The notes under the pieces: generated by a model
What the model saw: the letters and a program-made list of their open reading frames with translations, nothing else
Told to the model about the DNA's origin: nothing
Databases searched by the model: none
Program-made: the position numbers and the translations under genes
Part shown: piece by piece, positions 52,157 through 60,558 of the stretch
Position numbering within the stretch: the stretch's first letter is position 1
How the letters are laid out: every line of letters starts with the position of its first letter
Source of the DNA: Bradyrhizobium archetypum
GTDB taxonomy: Bacteria; Pseudomonadota; Alphaproteobacteria; Rhizobiales; Xanthobacteraceae
Length of the DNA stretch: 64,000 nucleotides
Assembly: GCF_013114835.1 (NCBI RefSeq)
Contig: NZ_JAAVLW010000009.1
Span: 186,001-250,000 of the forward strand
Reading direction: 5' to 3'

Positions 52157-52510
52157 TTACACCGCATCCGCCGGCACGAAGCAGTTGATGATGACAGCGC
52201 CGCGGTGATGCACGTACCACACCACGGCTTCGCCGATCGGGTTGCCCTGATCGCGTATGATCGCGCGCTCGGGCACCTGCATCCATTGGCCCTCGATCGG
52301 CACCCAGTAAGCGTCGGCGCGAACGTCGTAAGCGGTGCGATGACCGTCGGAAACGTCGCAACAGGGCACGCCGTTCGGCGCGATCACGCGCTTGAACCAG
52401 GCGCGGATATCAGGCGGGACATGATCGAACTGGCCCCTGTCAATGGCAAGGGCGGCGCTGGCCAATATCGAAAGGCCGGCGAGCAAGGCGAATGATACAA
52501 GCCTTCGCAT
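52157..52510 (-). CDS. Small exported hypothetical protein
   Basis: A 117-residue protein. The signal peptide ends SAALAIDR. The mature part begins GQFDHVPPDIRAWFKRVIAP and contains NGVPCCDVSDGHRTAYDVR and a later INCFVPADAV. The adjacent Cys pair and the third Cys may form a disulfide or metal site. The start at 52510 follows GGAGGATC. Function unknown; I recall related annotations in Bradyrhizobium. Confidence 0.75.
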   Translation of the reverse strand: MRRLVSFALLAGLSILASAALAIDRGQFDHVPPDIRAWFKRVIAPNGVPCCDVSDGHRTAYDVRADAYWVPIEGQWMQVPERAIIRDQGNPIGEAVVWYVHHRGAVIINCFVPADAV

Positions 52511-52657
52511 CCGATCCTCCGCTGCGTTGTCTCTTCCTCGCGGTGGCGCATGCCGCCCACGATTCGTAATCTGAGGACAATTCAAGCGGAGCCCGCATGC
52601 GGATGCACGCTCAAATAATATGCGATGTGGACGCTGCCGAATTGATGCGGTGCGAAA

Positions 52658-53023
52658 TCATGACTTCTTCTTGATGTGCGCATTGCCTTGAACGGCCGAC
52701 TTCACCCGTGGCCTCGGCGCGACGTTCTTGAACGCCATGGTGAGCGCGCTCTTGAGCGTCGTCGTATCGGCCTTTGCCAGCAGCACGTTGGTGTTGCCCT
52801 GCTTGCCCCAGCCGCCCGGCACCGGACGGAATATCTCTGGTTCGGCCTCGACCAGCATCGATTGCTGCTCGGGCGTGAGCTTCACCATGCCCCACTTGTC
52901 GTCAGGATAGCCGAGCGTGGCGAAGATGCGCTTTCCCGCGCGGAAATCCGCGTGGCCCTGGTGCGCGCCTTCGAGCGCTCCAGGAAGAGCCAGCGCCGCA
53001 CGGCGGAAGCGAGTCCATGACAT
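52658..53023 (-). CDS. MmcQ/YjbR-family DNA-binding-like protein
   Basis: A 121-residue cytoplasmic protein. RFRRAALALPGALEGAHQGH, then DFRAGKRIFATLGY and WGMVKLTPEQQSML match the YjbR fold, which resembles the CyaY/double-wing DNA-binding architecture. The role is unknown. The C-terminus is basic (NAHIKKKS). It starts 23 bases beyond the leftward alpha/beta hydrolase stop. Confidence 0.87.
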   Translation of the reverse strand: MSWTRFRRAALALPGALEGAHQGHADFRAGKRIFATLGYPDDKWGMVKLTPEQQSMLVEAEPEIFRPVPGGWGKQGNTNVLLAKADTTTLKSALTMAFKNVAPRPRVKSAVQGNAHIKKKS

Positions 53024-53046
53024 CGCGAGTTCGTCCGACGCGCCGC

Positions 53047-54108
53047 CTACATCGCCCGCTGCGGCGCACTCTGCAGCAATTCCTCCAGTTCCTTCTTGTA
53101 GAACTTCGCATTGCCGGTGGTAAGATGGCCGCGCGTCTCGCTGGAGGCGGGGATCAGGAGCAGGCGGCCGTTCTTGACCCGCTTCATCGCCGCCTCGGTG
53201 ACGCCGGTCTCGGGCGGATTGCGCTCGTCGTCGGCTGCGTTGATCAGCAGCAGCGTCGCCTCGATCTTCTCGAGCGAAGGCGCGGGATTGTAATCGTGCG
53301 AGGCCTCCCACTGGTAGATGAAATCATTGGCATCGGCGGTGATGGCGTTCGCCAGACGCTCGTCGACCATCTTGTCAGCCTTCGCGGCGGTCGGTGCCAA
53401 CGCCTGATAGGCCAGCGTGCCGCCGCCGGTGGCGATGCCATAGGCGTTGATGGCGTATTTCATCATGCGGGGCTGGGTAGTGTAGTTGCCGCCGTTGTAA
53501 TCGGGATCGTTCCTGATGGTCTCCAGCATCATCCGACGCAGCATCCAGTTACGCGCCGCCATCTCGGTCGGCTGCGAGGCCATCGGCACCAGCACATCCA
53601 TGAACTGCGGATATTTGCCGCCCCAGATCCAGGTGTGCATGCCGCCCATCGAATTACCGATCACGAGTCGCAGATGTTTGACGCCGAGGCCTTCGGTGAC
53701 CAGCCGATACTGCGCATCGACCATGTCCTCATAATTGTATTTCGGAAAATTGGTCTTCATGCCGTCGGAGGGCTTGGACGATTTGCCGTGGCCGATCCCG
53801 TCGGGGATGATGATGTAGTACTTCGTCGCATCGAGCGGTTGGCCGGGCCCGAACAATTCACCGCCGAAGGTCGCCGTCAGCATGCTGGCCGCCGAGCCGC
53901 CCGAGCCGTGCAGCACGAGAACGGGTTGTCCGGTCGGCTCGCCGATCGTGGTGTAGTGCAGGTGCAATTCCGGCATCGTCTCGCCAGTGTGGAATCTGAA
54001 GTCCTTGGCGATCCAGTCGCCCTGTTTCGGCGCGGGATAGTCGGCTGCGAAGGCGGTGATGGATGTCAAGGCGAGGACCGCCGACAGGGCTGCGCAGGAC
54101 AGTTTCAT
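53047..54108 (-). CDS. Exported alpha/beta hydrolase, MetX-like fold
   Basis: A 353-residue protein with a signal peptide ending TAFAAD. The hydrolase core shows LVLHGSGGSA (oxyanion region) and the nucleophile elbow GNSMGG, with a late GHLTT His. It resembles homoserine O-acetyltransferase in layout, but the export signal makes a methionine pathway role unlikely. It may be a periplasmic esterase. The substrate is unknown. Confidence 0.88.
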   Translation of the reverse strand: MKLSCAALSAVLALTSITAFAADYPAPKQGDWIAKDFRFHTGETMPELHLHYTTIGEPTGQPVLVLHGSGGSAASMLTATFGGELFGPGQPLDATKYYIIIPDGIGHGKSSKPSDGMKTNFPKYNYEDMVDAQYRLVTEGLGVKHLRLVIGNSMGGMHTWIWGGKYPQFMDVLVPMASQPTEMAARNWMLRRMMLETIRNDPDYNGGNYTTQPRMMKYAINAYGIATGGGTLAYQALAPTAAKADKMVDERLANAITADANDFIYQWEASHDYNPAPSLEKIEATLLLINAADDERNPPETGVTEAAMKRVKNGRLLLIPASSETRGHLTTGNAKFYKKELEELLQSAPQRAM

Positions 54109-54207
54109 GATGATTCTCCCCAGGGGCCGCGGCTGTCTTGTGCGCCGCTTGCGGGGAACCTTATCACACCGGCGAGTTCCATCGCCAGATCGGCGTATGC
54201 GCGCCGC

Positions 54208-54447
54208 CTAGCCCTCCACCTCGGTTTCCGGCCGGTCATTGCCGGGGGCGGTCTCCGAGCGCCATTTTCCGTCCTCGGTTTCGTATTCGATCACTTCCGT
54301 GCGGCCCGGCACCCGCTGCTCGGCGGCGGCACGCCGGGCGGCAGCTAGCGCCGCGGCGCGGTTCGGAAACGGCTCGGAAAACACGCCATTGACGGTGTAA
54401 GCCCAGCCGCCGTCATGTTCGACGATCTTGTAGGTCACGTGAGTCAT
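54208..54447 (-). CDS. DUF2188-like small protein
   Basis: A 79-residue cytoplasmic protein: MTHVTYKIVEHDGGWAYTVN, then FPNRAAALAAARRAAAEQ and TEVIEYETEDGKWRSE. The pattern of a strand, EHDGGWAY and a helix with AA repeats fits DUF2188, a small domain of unknown function. It is transcribed away from the DUF2277 gene. Confidence 0.83.
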   Translation of the reverse strand: MTHVTYKIVEHDGGWAYTVNGVFSEPFPNRAAALAAARRAAAEQRVPGRTEVIEYETEDGKWRSETAPGNDRPETEVEG

Positions 54448-54577
54448 CGGGAACTCGCCATTTGCAGGTGGCGACGGAGGTAAACGCGCCGCGCAATCCG
54501 TGAGAGAATAGGTCACGCTGTCGGATTTTGCACCGCCCGTTCGTCCTTGATCGACGACCTCTGCAGACGAGTGAATC

Positions 54578-54844
54578 ATGTGCCGTAACATCAAGACCCT
54601 GTTCAATTTCGATCCCCCGGCCACGCATGCCGAGATCCACGCTTCCGCGCTGCAATTCGTGCGGAAGCTCTCCGGCTTCAACTCGCCGTCGCAGGCGAAC
54701 GCCGAGGCGTTCAACCGCGCCGTTTCCGAAGTGGCAGACAGCGCGCGGCGCCTGCTGGCCTCGCTGCAGACCAACGCCCCGCCGCGCGACCGCGAGGTCG
54801 AGGCCGAAAAGGCGAGGGAACGTTCGCGGGCGAGGTTTGGCTAG
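54578..54844 (+). CDS. DUF2277 family protein
   Basis: An 88-residue cytoplasmic protein starting MCRNIKTLFNFDPPATHAEI with LQFVRKLSGFNSPS and FNRAVSEVADSARRLLASL. These are hallmarks of DUF2277, widespread in bacteria and of unknown function. The MCRNIK start is nearly invariant in the family. Confidence 0.92.
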   Translation: MCRNIKTLFNFDPPATHAEIHASALQFVRKLSGFNSPSQANAEAFNRAVSEVADSARRLLASLQTNAPPRDREVEAEKARERSRARFG

Positions 54845-55016
54845 GGTCTGTAGTCATAACGACGTGTCGGCTTCTGACGGCCAAGCGGACAGCTTCTGAT
54901 CGGTTACAGCGCTACCGCTCGTGACCCCAAGGCGGACATCTTTTGCGTCGGGGCAAGCAGCCTTTAGGCGTCCGGAAGGCCGCCGCCTCGCCGGACCGAT
55001 TTCATCCTCGACCACC

Positions 55017-55372
55017 TTAGTTCAATGTTTGCAACCTCAATTTTAGCGATCGATCGGCTTGGCGTTCGAATACGTGCATCGCTAAACTACCGAGAGGAGA
55101 CGGCTTGCCCTCATTGTCCTTGCCCGTAGCGCTCCACTTGGCTGTGCCGAATACGACCTTATGGTCTCCGCCGGCGTCGATCAGCTCCAACTTGTGACCC
55201 GTCACACCGTTCGCGAAAAGTCCGGCAAAGAACTCTCGATCTCCGCCGGACCCGATGCGACCTGACGTGTCGGCGGCATCAGTTTTGCCGTCGCGACATA
55301 GGAGGCACCGATGGCTTTCGCGTCGTGCTTGTTTATCCGGCCATTGATTTCCATGAGGGAAGAGGTGCAGGC
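55017..55372 (-). pseudogene. Frameshifted SnoaL/DUF4440-like gene
   Basis: Reading leftward, one frame gives EINGRINKHDAKAIGASYVA, then LMPPTRQVASGPAEIE. The next frame gives FFAGLFANGVTGHKLELIDA and then GSAKW-type stretches to the stop at 55017 (AKWSATGKDNEGKPS, VFERQADRSLKLRLQTLN). Together they rebuild one SnoaL-like DUF4440 domain. A one-base shift near 55225 splits it. No signal or full N-terminus is seen. It is probably a decaying gene unless the shift is a sequencing error. Confidence 0.75.
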
Positions 55373-55616
55373 GGTGGTACCTTGAACGGCACCTTCACCT
55401 CGCAAATCCATATCGCGCGCCGTGACACCGCAAATGCAGCCGGTCACAGATGCGCCGAACTTCAACCATCATTACCCGCTCTGCGACGGAGTGTTCATCA
55501 TGGCTCTGCTGGTTGCCGGAAGACTCCATCCAATAGTTCGCGGAACAGCAGTTCCGGGGAATTACCGTCAACAACATTGACGAACGGGAGGGCGGCACCG
55601 GACCTTTCCATATCAG

Positions 55617-55700
55617 TTAGTGAACCGCACGAATTAAGTAGTAGCTGACGCCACCTATCACGATGACGGCAGGAACAGCCCACATGATGAATACTGGCAT
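55617..55700 (-). CDS. Tiny single-pass membrane protein (27 residues)
   Basis: The sequence begins MPVFIMWAVPAVIVIGGVSY and ends YLIRAVH, a single hydrophobic helix with a short positive end. AAGGAGGCGCAA lies directly ahead of the ATG, one of the strongest ribosome-binding sites in the window. That supports translation despite the small size. Function unknown; it could be a small regulatory membrane peptide. Confidence 0.6.
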   Translation of the reverse strand: MPVFIMWAVPAVIVIGGVSYYLIRAVH

Positions 55701-55916
55701 TTGCGCCTCCTTCGTATTTGCCACATTGAGGAACGCCGCCGTATTTCCACTTGTTCCCCGCTCCTGAACGTGACGGATTTGCCTTGGCGCATCTTGGTTG
55801 CGGTGCACGGCGTCACAGACCGGGAAAAAATGGAAAATCCTCGGAACGTGGATCATTCGGCGGAAGTTATTCGCATGTTGTTTGAGTGGGGTTGGAATTG
55901 AAAATCGGAGAGGCAG

Positions 55917-56003
55917 ATGGACGGACGACAGGAGGCGAGAATAGTGGGTTTGGCGCTTTCGGTGATCTACGTCGCGTGTTTGCTGTTCGCCGCAATGGCC
56001 TAG
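55917..56003 (+). CDS. Tiny single-pass membrane protein (28 residues)
   Basis: The sequence starts MDGRQEARIVGLALSVIYVA and ends CLLFAAMA: a charged N-terminus and one hydrophobic helix. GGAGAGG precedes the ATG. Its stop is immediately followed by an ATG (56004) that opens another hydrophobic small frame. Function unknown. Confidence 0.5.
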   Translation: MDGRQEARIVGLALSVIYVACLLFAAMA

Positions 56004-56219
56004 ATGAACCTGGGGGCGCAAATGCCTTTACAGCTTGCGACCGCTGCAGTGGCAATGCTTTTCGTAGCCGCTCTCCTGAGTAGTAAGTCGGTCGTCGAAC
56101 AGCCGTACGAGCTTGCTCATGCTTCGATGATCGTCCAACTAGAACATCAGGTGAAGTCAAAAAGGACGGGTCGCCCGGACACGTCGCGCATTGCATTGAT
56201 CTCGGCTCCCGGCCCTTAG
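56004..56219 (+). CDS. Small membrane-type frame directly after the 28-residue gene
   Basis: Up to 71 residues. The first third is a hydrophobic helix (LQLATAAVAMLFVAALL); the rest is polar and basic. An internal ATG at 56022 has GGGGGCGCAA ahead, resembling the site before the 55700 ATG, and may be the true start. No homology was recognised, so this could be a chance frame. Confidence 0.4.
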   Translation: MNLGAQMPLQLATAAVAMLFVAALLSSKSVVEQPYELAHASMIVQLEHQVKSKRTGRPDTSRIALISAPGP

Positions 56220-56446
56220 TGGAAGATTTGCGGCCGGAGCCTGCCAGCTTCCGGCAATTTGGCCCCCATGAGCCGGCCCATGATCGTTACCGGCCGAGAG
56301 GTCGGTCTTGGCGCTTGGCGGACCACGGGAATGCCTCGGGACAAGGACAAATCCGCTTCTGGTCCAACTCGGACCTCTGCGTGAGGTCTGCTGGTTTCTG
56401 TAGAAGCTTCGAGCGTAGCGGCAGCCTTAGTGCGATGGTGCAGACA

Positions 56447-56794
56447 TCATACCAGCCGAAGAGCCAACTGGCGTTCGGCATCGATGTGGCTTTGCACGAA
56501 ATCCGTCAAGTGCTCCGGCACCGGCACGCCATCTATATCACAGCGCATCTGGATCTCAGCCGCGATGTCAGAAGAAACATCTTCGGACCAGTGTTCGAGC
56601 GTGTTGAACGCCACGATGCGGACGGGGCTGTTGTATTGGCCGGACAGTAGATCGCCGATGATGGTTTCAAGGTCGGTCTTTTCGATCTCGGTTTCCCGGT
56701 AAACGGTCCCGTTGGAAAAGCTGTCTACGACGAGGTAGACAGTTTCATCCGCTCCATAAGGCACCATACCGGGTGACCAGCCAGTGCTTGGCAT
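56447..56794 (-). CDS. Conserved hypothetical acidic protein
   Basis: A 115-residue cytoplasmic protein: DETVYLVVDSFSNGTVYRET, TDLETIIGDLLSGQYNSPVR, AFNTLEHWSEDVSSDIAAEI and a polar end. The mixed alpha/beta pattern with no signal, TM or cofactor motif gives no function. I recall very similar proteins annotated as hypothetical in Bradyrhizobium. Confidence 0.75.
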   Translation of the reverse strand: MPSTGWSPGMVPYGADETVYLVVDSFSNGTVYRETEIEKTDLETIIGDLLSGQYNSPVRIVAFNTLEHWSEDVSSDIAAEIQMRCDIDGVPVPEHLTDFVQSHIDAERQLALRLV

Positions 56795-56890
56795 GTGCGC
56801 GAATCCTGCAACTCACGCGATTCAAGCGTCGCCGCGCCGAGCGGTTCCAATTTTGGTGCTATTTTTTCCCGAATCTCAGTCCGTGCGCCT

Positions 56891-58063
56891 TCAGGTCGCA
56901 TCCCATCTTACCGGCAGATTGAGCAATCCGCGGAACGCCCAGCCGCCGATCCGCACCGGTTCGCGCTCGTCCAGCCGCAGGCCCTTCAGCCACGCGAAGA
57001 GGCTCGGCAGCGCGACATCGGCCACCATGGCGCGGGAGGCAAAGGCGCCGGCGCAATAATGCGGACCGGCGCCGAAGGCGATGCTCTTCTGGGTGTCGCG
57101 TGTGATGTCGAAGCAATCCGGCTCGGGGAAGCAGGCCTCGTCGCGATTGGCCGAGCCGAACATGAAGAACACGCGGTCCTCCGGCTCGAACTCGACACCA
57201 TGATACGTCCACGGCTTGGCGACGCGGCGCGGCGACATCTGGATCGGCGCGATCCAGCGCGCATATTCCTCAAACACGTCGATCCACTTGGCTTTTCCCT
57301 CGCGCACCAGCGCGAGCTGTTCGGGATGCGTCAATAGCGCCCAGGTCGCGCCTGAAATCGCATCGCGCGGCTCGTTCTGCCCGCCCGAGATCGCAAGCTT
57401 GATGTTGGCGCGGATGCTGTCCATGTTCTGGCCGGCTGCCAGAAGCACGCTCAGGATCGAGGTGTTCGGGTGCTTCTTCACGACCGGAATCATGTCGTCG
57501 ATCGCGGCATCGATGCCGGCCGTGGCGGCGTGGCAGCGCGCCTCGACCTCCTTGTTGCCGGTATAATTGGCGATGCCGTCGATCATCGCCTGCGACCATG
57601 CATCCATGTCCTGGTAGCGCATGTTGGTCAGCCCGGTGACGTCCTTCAAGCACTCGGCCGACAACGGCAGCGCGAACGCCTTGCATAGATCGGCAGCGCC
57701 CGTCGGCACGAGTTCATCGAGGATACGGTCCGCGTGAGCCTGGAACTGGCGGATCCAGGTGTCGCGCACGGTGCGCGGCGACACGGCGGGAAACATCGCC
57801 TGCCGCTCCGTCATGTGCGCTTCACCATCCTTGCGCATCATGTTGTGGCCCATCAGCAGATTCATCAGCCCGTTCGGCTGGTGCGAGGAAAACACGTCGA
57901 TGCGCTTCTCCTGCGTGAAGATGTCGTCGCGCCGGGTAAACACGGTCGAACCGAGCTGCGGCACGAAGGCGATCGGCGCCTCTTTCCGCATCCGCGCGAG
58001 CGCCGGGTAGGGGTCGGCCCAGAAGGAGGGGATGTCGATGTCGAAACGCGGGGCGTTGGACAT
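56891..58063 (-). CDS. Cytochrome P450 with atypical I-helix
   Basis: A 390-residue soluble P450. The haem loop is FGAGPHYCAGAFASR with Cys337; the K-helix EYAR (ExxR) ends at Arg269. The I-helix oxygen-activation motif, usually (A/G)GxDT, reads SGGQNEPRD, with neither the acidic nor the Thr residue in its usual place. The SDR gene upstream on the same strand may process its product. The substrate is unknown. Confidence 0.93.
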   Translation of the reverse strand: MSNAPRFDIDIPSFWADPYPALARMRKEAPIAFVPQLGSTVFTRRDDIFTQEKRIDVFSSHQPNGLMNLLMGHNMMRKDGEAHMTERQAMFPAVSPRTVRDTWIRQFQAHADRILDELVPTGAADLCKAFALPLSAECLKDVTGLTNMRYQDMDAWSQAMIDGIANYTGNKEVEARCHAATAGIDAAIDDMIPVVKKHPNTSILSVLLAAGQNMDSIRANIKLAISGGQNEPRDAISGATWALLTHPEQLALVREGKAKWIDVFEEYARWIAPIQMSPRRVAKPWTYHGVEFEPEDRVFFMFGSANRDEACFPEPDCFDITRDTQKSIAFGAGPHYCAGAFASRAMVADVALPSLFAWLKGLRLDEREPVRIGGWAFRGLLNLPVRWDAT

Positions 58064-58105
58064 GGGAGTGGTCCGTTACGGTGATCGGCAGTAATGAAAC
58101 AGGAA

Positions 58106-58195
58106 TGTCATTGCCGGGCCTGACCCGGCAATCCATCCCCTTCATGAAGACTCATTTGAAGAGCGATGGATACGCGGGTCAAGCCCGCCTGTGAC
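58106..58195. repeat. Palindromic repeat, family D copy 2
   Basis: TGTCATTGCCGGGCCTGACCCGGCAATCC faces GGATACGCGGGTCAAGCCCGCCTGTGAC, with a TTCATGAAGA...TTGAAGAG centre. It lies between the SDR stop and the P450 start, both leftward, like copy 1. Confidence 0.85.
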
Positions 58196-58214
58196 GGATG
58201 GTGCAGCTACACCA

Positions 58215-58982
58215 TCACACCGCGCGATAGCCGCCGTCGACCATCACGATCGAGCCGGAGACGTAGGCGGAAAGATCGGAGGCGAGGAAGATCGCGGGGC
58301 CGACGATATCTTCCGCCGTCCCGGCGCGCCCCAACGGGGTATGGTCCATGAAGGTCTTCACCAGCTCCGGGTTGTTGGCGCGGGCGCTGGCGTTCAGCGG
58401 CGTTGCGATGAAGCCCGGGCCGATCGCGTTGACGCGCACGCCTTCCTTGCCGAGTTCGGCGGCGAGCGCCCTGGTGAAGCCGAGCACGCCGTGCTTGGAA
58501 GCGGTATAGGCCGGCGAGCTCGGCGTGCGTACATGCACGAAGGACTGGATCGAGCCGATGTTGACGATGCGTCCCTTGCTGGCGCGCAACGACGCAAGGA
58601 AAGCATGCGTCACATTGAATACGCCGGTGAGGTTGATCGCGATGATGTCTTCCCAATCGCTGATCACGGCCTCCGGCGCGCCCAGCATGCCGTTGCGGCG
58701 GACGATGCCGGCATTGTTGACGAGGATCGAGACCTGTCCGATTTTGTCGGCGATCTCGTTCGCCATGGCAACGCAATCCTCGCGTTTGGCGACATCGAGC
58801 GCGAAGCTGTCCGCGTTGCCGCCGGCATCACGTATCTCCTCCGCAGCCTCCACCGCGGCTTTCTCCTCCCGGTCGAGCAGCACGACGCGTGCGCCCTCGT
58901 GAGCATAACCGATCGCAATGGCGCGCCCGATGCCGGAGCCTGCGCCGGTGACGACTGCGATGTGATTTTCGAGAAGGGGCAT
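58215..58982 (-). CDS. Short-chain dehydrogenase/reductase
   Basis: A 255-residue classical SDR. The NAD(P) motif is VVTGAGSGIGRAIA, the NNAG motif is VNNAGIV, and the catalytic Ser/Tyr/Lys set lies in NIGSIQSF and YTASKHG. The start MPLLENHIAVV (58982) follows AGAGGAAACG; the extra open frame upstream is not homologous. It probably oxidises or reduces an alcohol; it lies upstream of the P450 gene on the same strand. Confidence 0.94.
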   Translation of the reverse strand: MPLLENHIAVVTGAGSGIGRAIAIGYAHEGARVVLLDREEKAAVEAAEEIRDAGGNADSFALDVAKREDCVAMANEIADKIGQVSILVNNAGIVRRNGMLGAPEAVISDWEDIIAINLTGVFNVTHAFLASLRASKGRIVNIGSIQSFVHVRTPSSPAYTASKHGVLGFTRALAAELGKEGVRVNAIGPGFIATPLNASARANNPELVKTFMDHTPLGRAGTAEDIVGPAIFLASDLSAYVSGSIVMVDGGYRAV

Positions 58983-59068
58983 GGGGCGTTTCCTCTTGCT
59001 TGGCCTTGCCGGAGGATAGCAAGCGTGCCCGCGCGCACAAGGTGGGAGGCGGTTTCGTGGGGCCGGGC

Positions 59069-59106
59069 AAAAGTCACCGGGTCGCGCGAATGCGCGACCC
59101 GGTGAC
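59069..59106 (-). terminator. Strong terminator hairpin after 59137-59391
   Basis: GTCACCGGGTCGCGC pairs perfectly with GCGCGACCCGGTGAC over 15 bases around a four-base loop. Leftward it is followed by TTTT. It sits 30 bases beyond the stop of the leftward small gene. Confidence 0.85.
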
Positions 59107-59136
59107 CCATCCGGGATACAAGAAAGGAAAAACCGC

Positions 59137-59391
59137 TCAGAACGCGCAGGCGCCGCTGCGCAGCATGCCGTCCTTGAAGACCAGCGCATCGCCGAAGGTC
59201 GGTACTTCCGAGCCGACGATCACGGTGAAATTGCCCGGATACGGCACCGTCGGAATGCTCCGGTCCCAGATCTGGCAGAAGCCGGTATCCTGCCAGCGGA
59301 TCAGGTGATACGCAGCCTCAGCCGGGCTCGACGCGGCAATTGCGGTGAAACCAACAGCAGCAACAGCACAAAGGCCCAAAATACGACGCAT
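59137..59391 (-). CDS. Small exported protein with paired cysteines
   Basis: An 84-residue protein starting MRRILGLCAVAAVGFTAIAA; the signal peptide ends SSPAEAAY. The mature part HLIRWQDTGFCQIWDRSIPT ends in a second Cys (RSGACAF), so one disulfide is likely. The ATG at 59391 follows AACAGGAG; a TTG two codons upstream (59397) is less likely. Function unknown. Confidence 0.78.
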   Translation of the reverse strand: MRRILGLCAVAAVGFTAIAASSPAEAAYHLIRWQDTGFCQIWDRSIPTVPYPGNFTVIVGSEVPTFGDALVFKDGMLRSGACAF

Positions 59392-59565
59392 CTTCAATCT
59401 CCTGTTTCAAGCACGGGGCTTTGGCGCCCGATCACTGATTGAGTAGCGAGGCGGGCGAGAAGGTTCAAAGATGCGGGCGATGGAATCGGTTAGCGAAATC
59501 CTTAACCCCTGCTACAAATCGTCTTTAACGGCGCAACGCGAGCGTCGGGGTGAAGGAGACCAGGC

Positions 59566-60113
59566 ATGATGCAAGCAGCATTCTCATCGCGCGCGTTACG
59601 CTGGCGCAGCAGCGCAAGTGCCGCGCTGACGATGCTGTGCGCGATAGCCGCATTGTCGTTTCCGTCGGGCGGAGCGCGGGCCGCCGCGCCGATCGCGGTG
59701 GCGGTTGCGGATTTCGACTATTTCGACACCTCCGGCGAGGTGGTGGACCAGAGCGCAGCGCATCGCGCCCGCATGGCGTCGTTTGCTACGTTGTTGCGCG
59801 ATAATCTGGCAGCGCAGGGCGATTATCGCGTGGTCAGAATCGAGTGTCCCGATCTCCTTGCACGGCAACCAGCATGTCGCAGGATGTTTTCATCGCCGCC
59901 GCGCGCAAGGCCGGCGCGCGGCTGGTGGTCTATGGCGGTATCCGCAAGATGAGCACGCTGGTGCAATGGGGCGAAATCCAGTTGCTCGATCTCGAAGCCG
60001 AGAAACTGTTGATGCGGCGAACGGTGACGTTCCGCGGCGACAACGATGCCGCCTACCGCCATGCCGCTGATTTCGTTAGTGATCAGCTCAAGGAAACCAT
60101 GCCGAAGCCGTGA
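59566..60113 (+). pseudogene. Frameshifted DUF3280-like exported protein gene
   Basis: The first frame has a signal peptide (to GGARAAAP) and IAVAVADFDYFDTSGEV then FATLLRDNLAAQGDYRVVRI. Near 59840 the reading moves by one base, and the next frame continues SQDVFIAAARKAGARLVVYG and GGIRKMSTLVQWGEIQLLDL to the stop at 60113. Together they form one DUF3280 domain. The second half could only restart at a GTG (59844) with no good site. Either a true frameshift mutation or a sequencing error near TGTCCCG. Confidence 0.78.
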
Positions 60114-60558
60114 GCGAGATCGGCAGGCGGCGCAAATTGCTGAATCAGAGACATGGGACACCTTCGAAGGGCTTGGCGCCTTGAGCCCTGGTGCGCCGCT
60201 GCCTCGCTGGAAAGGCAGCGGCGCTGCGCCATGCGACCCGCCGATAGCTTTGAAAAGGCGCGATGCGAAATGGTCGCGGAAGGAGATTGCGGAAGGAGAT
60301 CGCCGGGCGAATGACTAGCGCGGGATGATCGCGGCAAAGGTAATGCAGTTCACAGGCGCACGCATTTTTGCACCTGCGCAAGTGGTCGCCGCACGCCGAC
60401 AGGCAGATTTTGATGAAATTGTGTCGTGCCTCGCCACCCCAGCGCCGCTGCCCGGGCCATCAATGCGCTTTGCCGATTCCCCCGATCGGGTACAATCGGC
60501 CGGTCACGACTCAATCGGCGCCGCATCCTGGCCGCCAATTCCCTCGGAGAAAATATCC
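60114..60558. other. Gene-free gap with one strong hairpin
   Basis: About 445 bases. GCGCCGCTGCCT (60193-60204) and AGGCAGCGGCGC (60213-60224) form a perfect 12-base stem around an 8-base loop; no U tract follows. Apart from this I see no convincing gene or promoter element. Confidence 0.5.

Noticed and set aside
56219..56650. 143-codon plus-strand frame
   Set aside because: It overlaps the better-supported minus-strand gene at 56447-56794 and has no recognisable domain.
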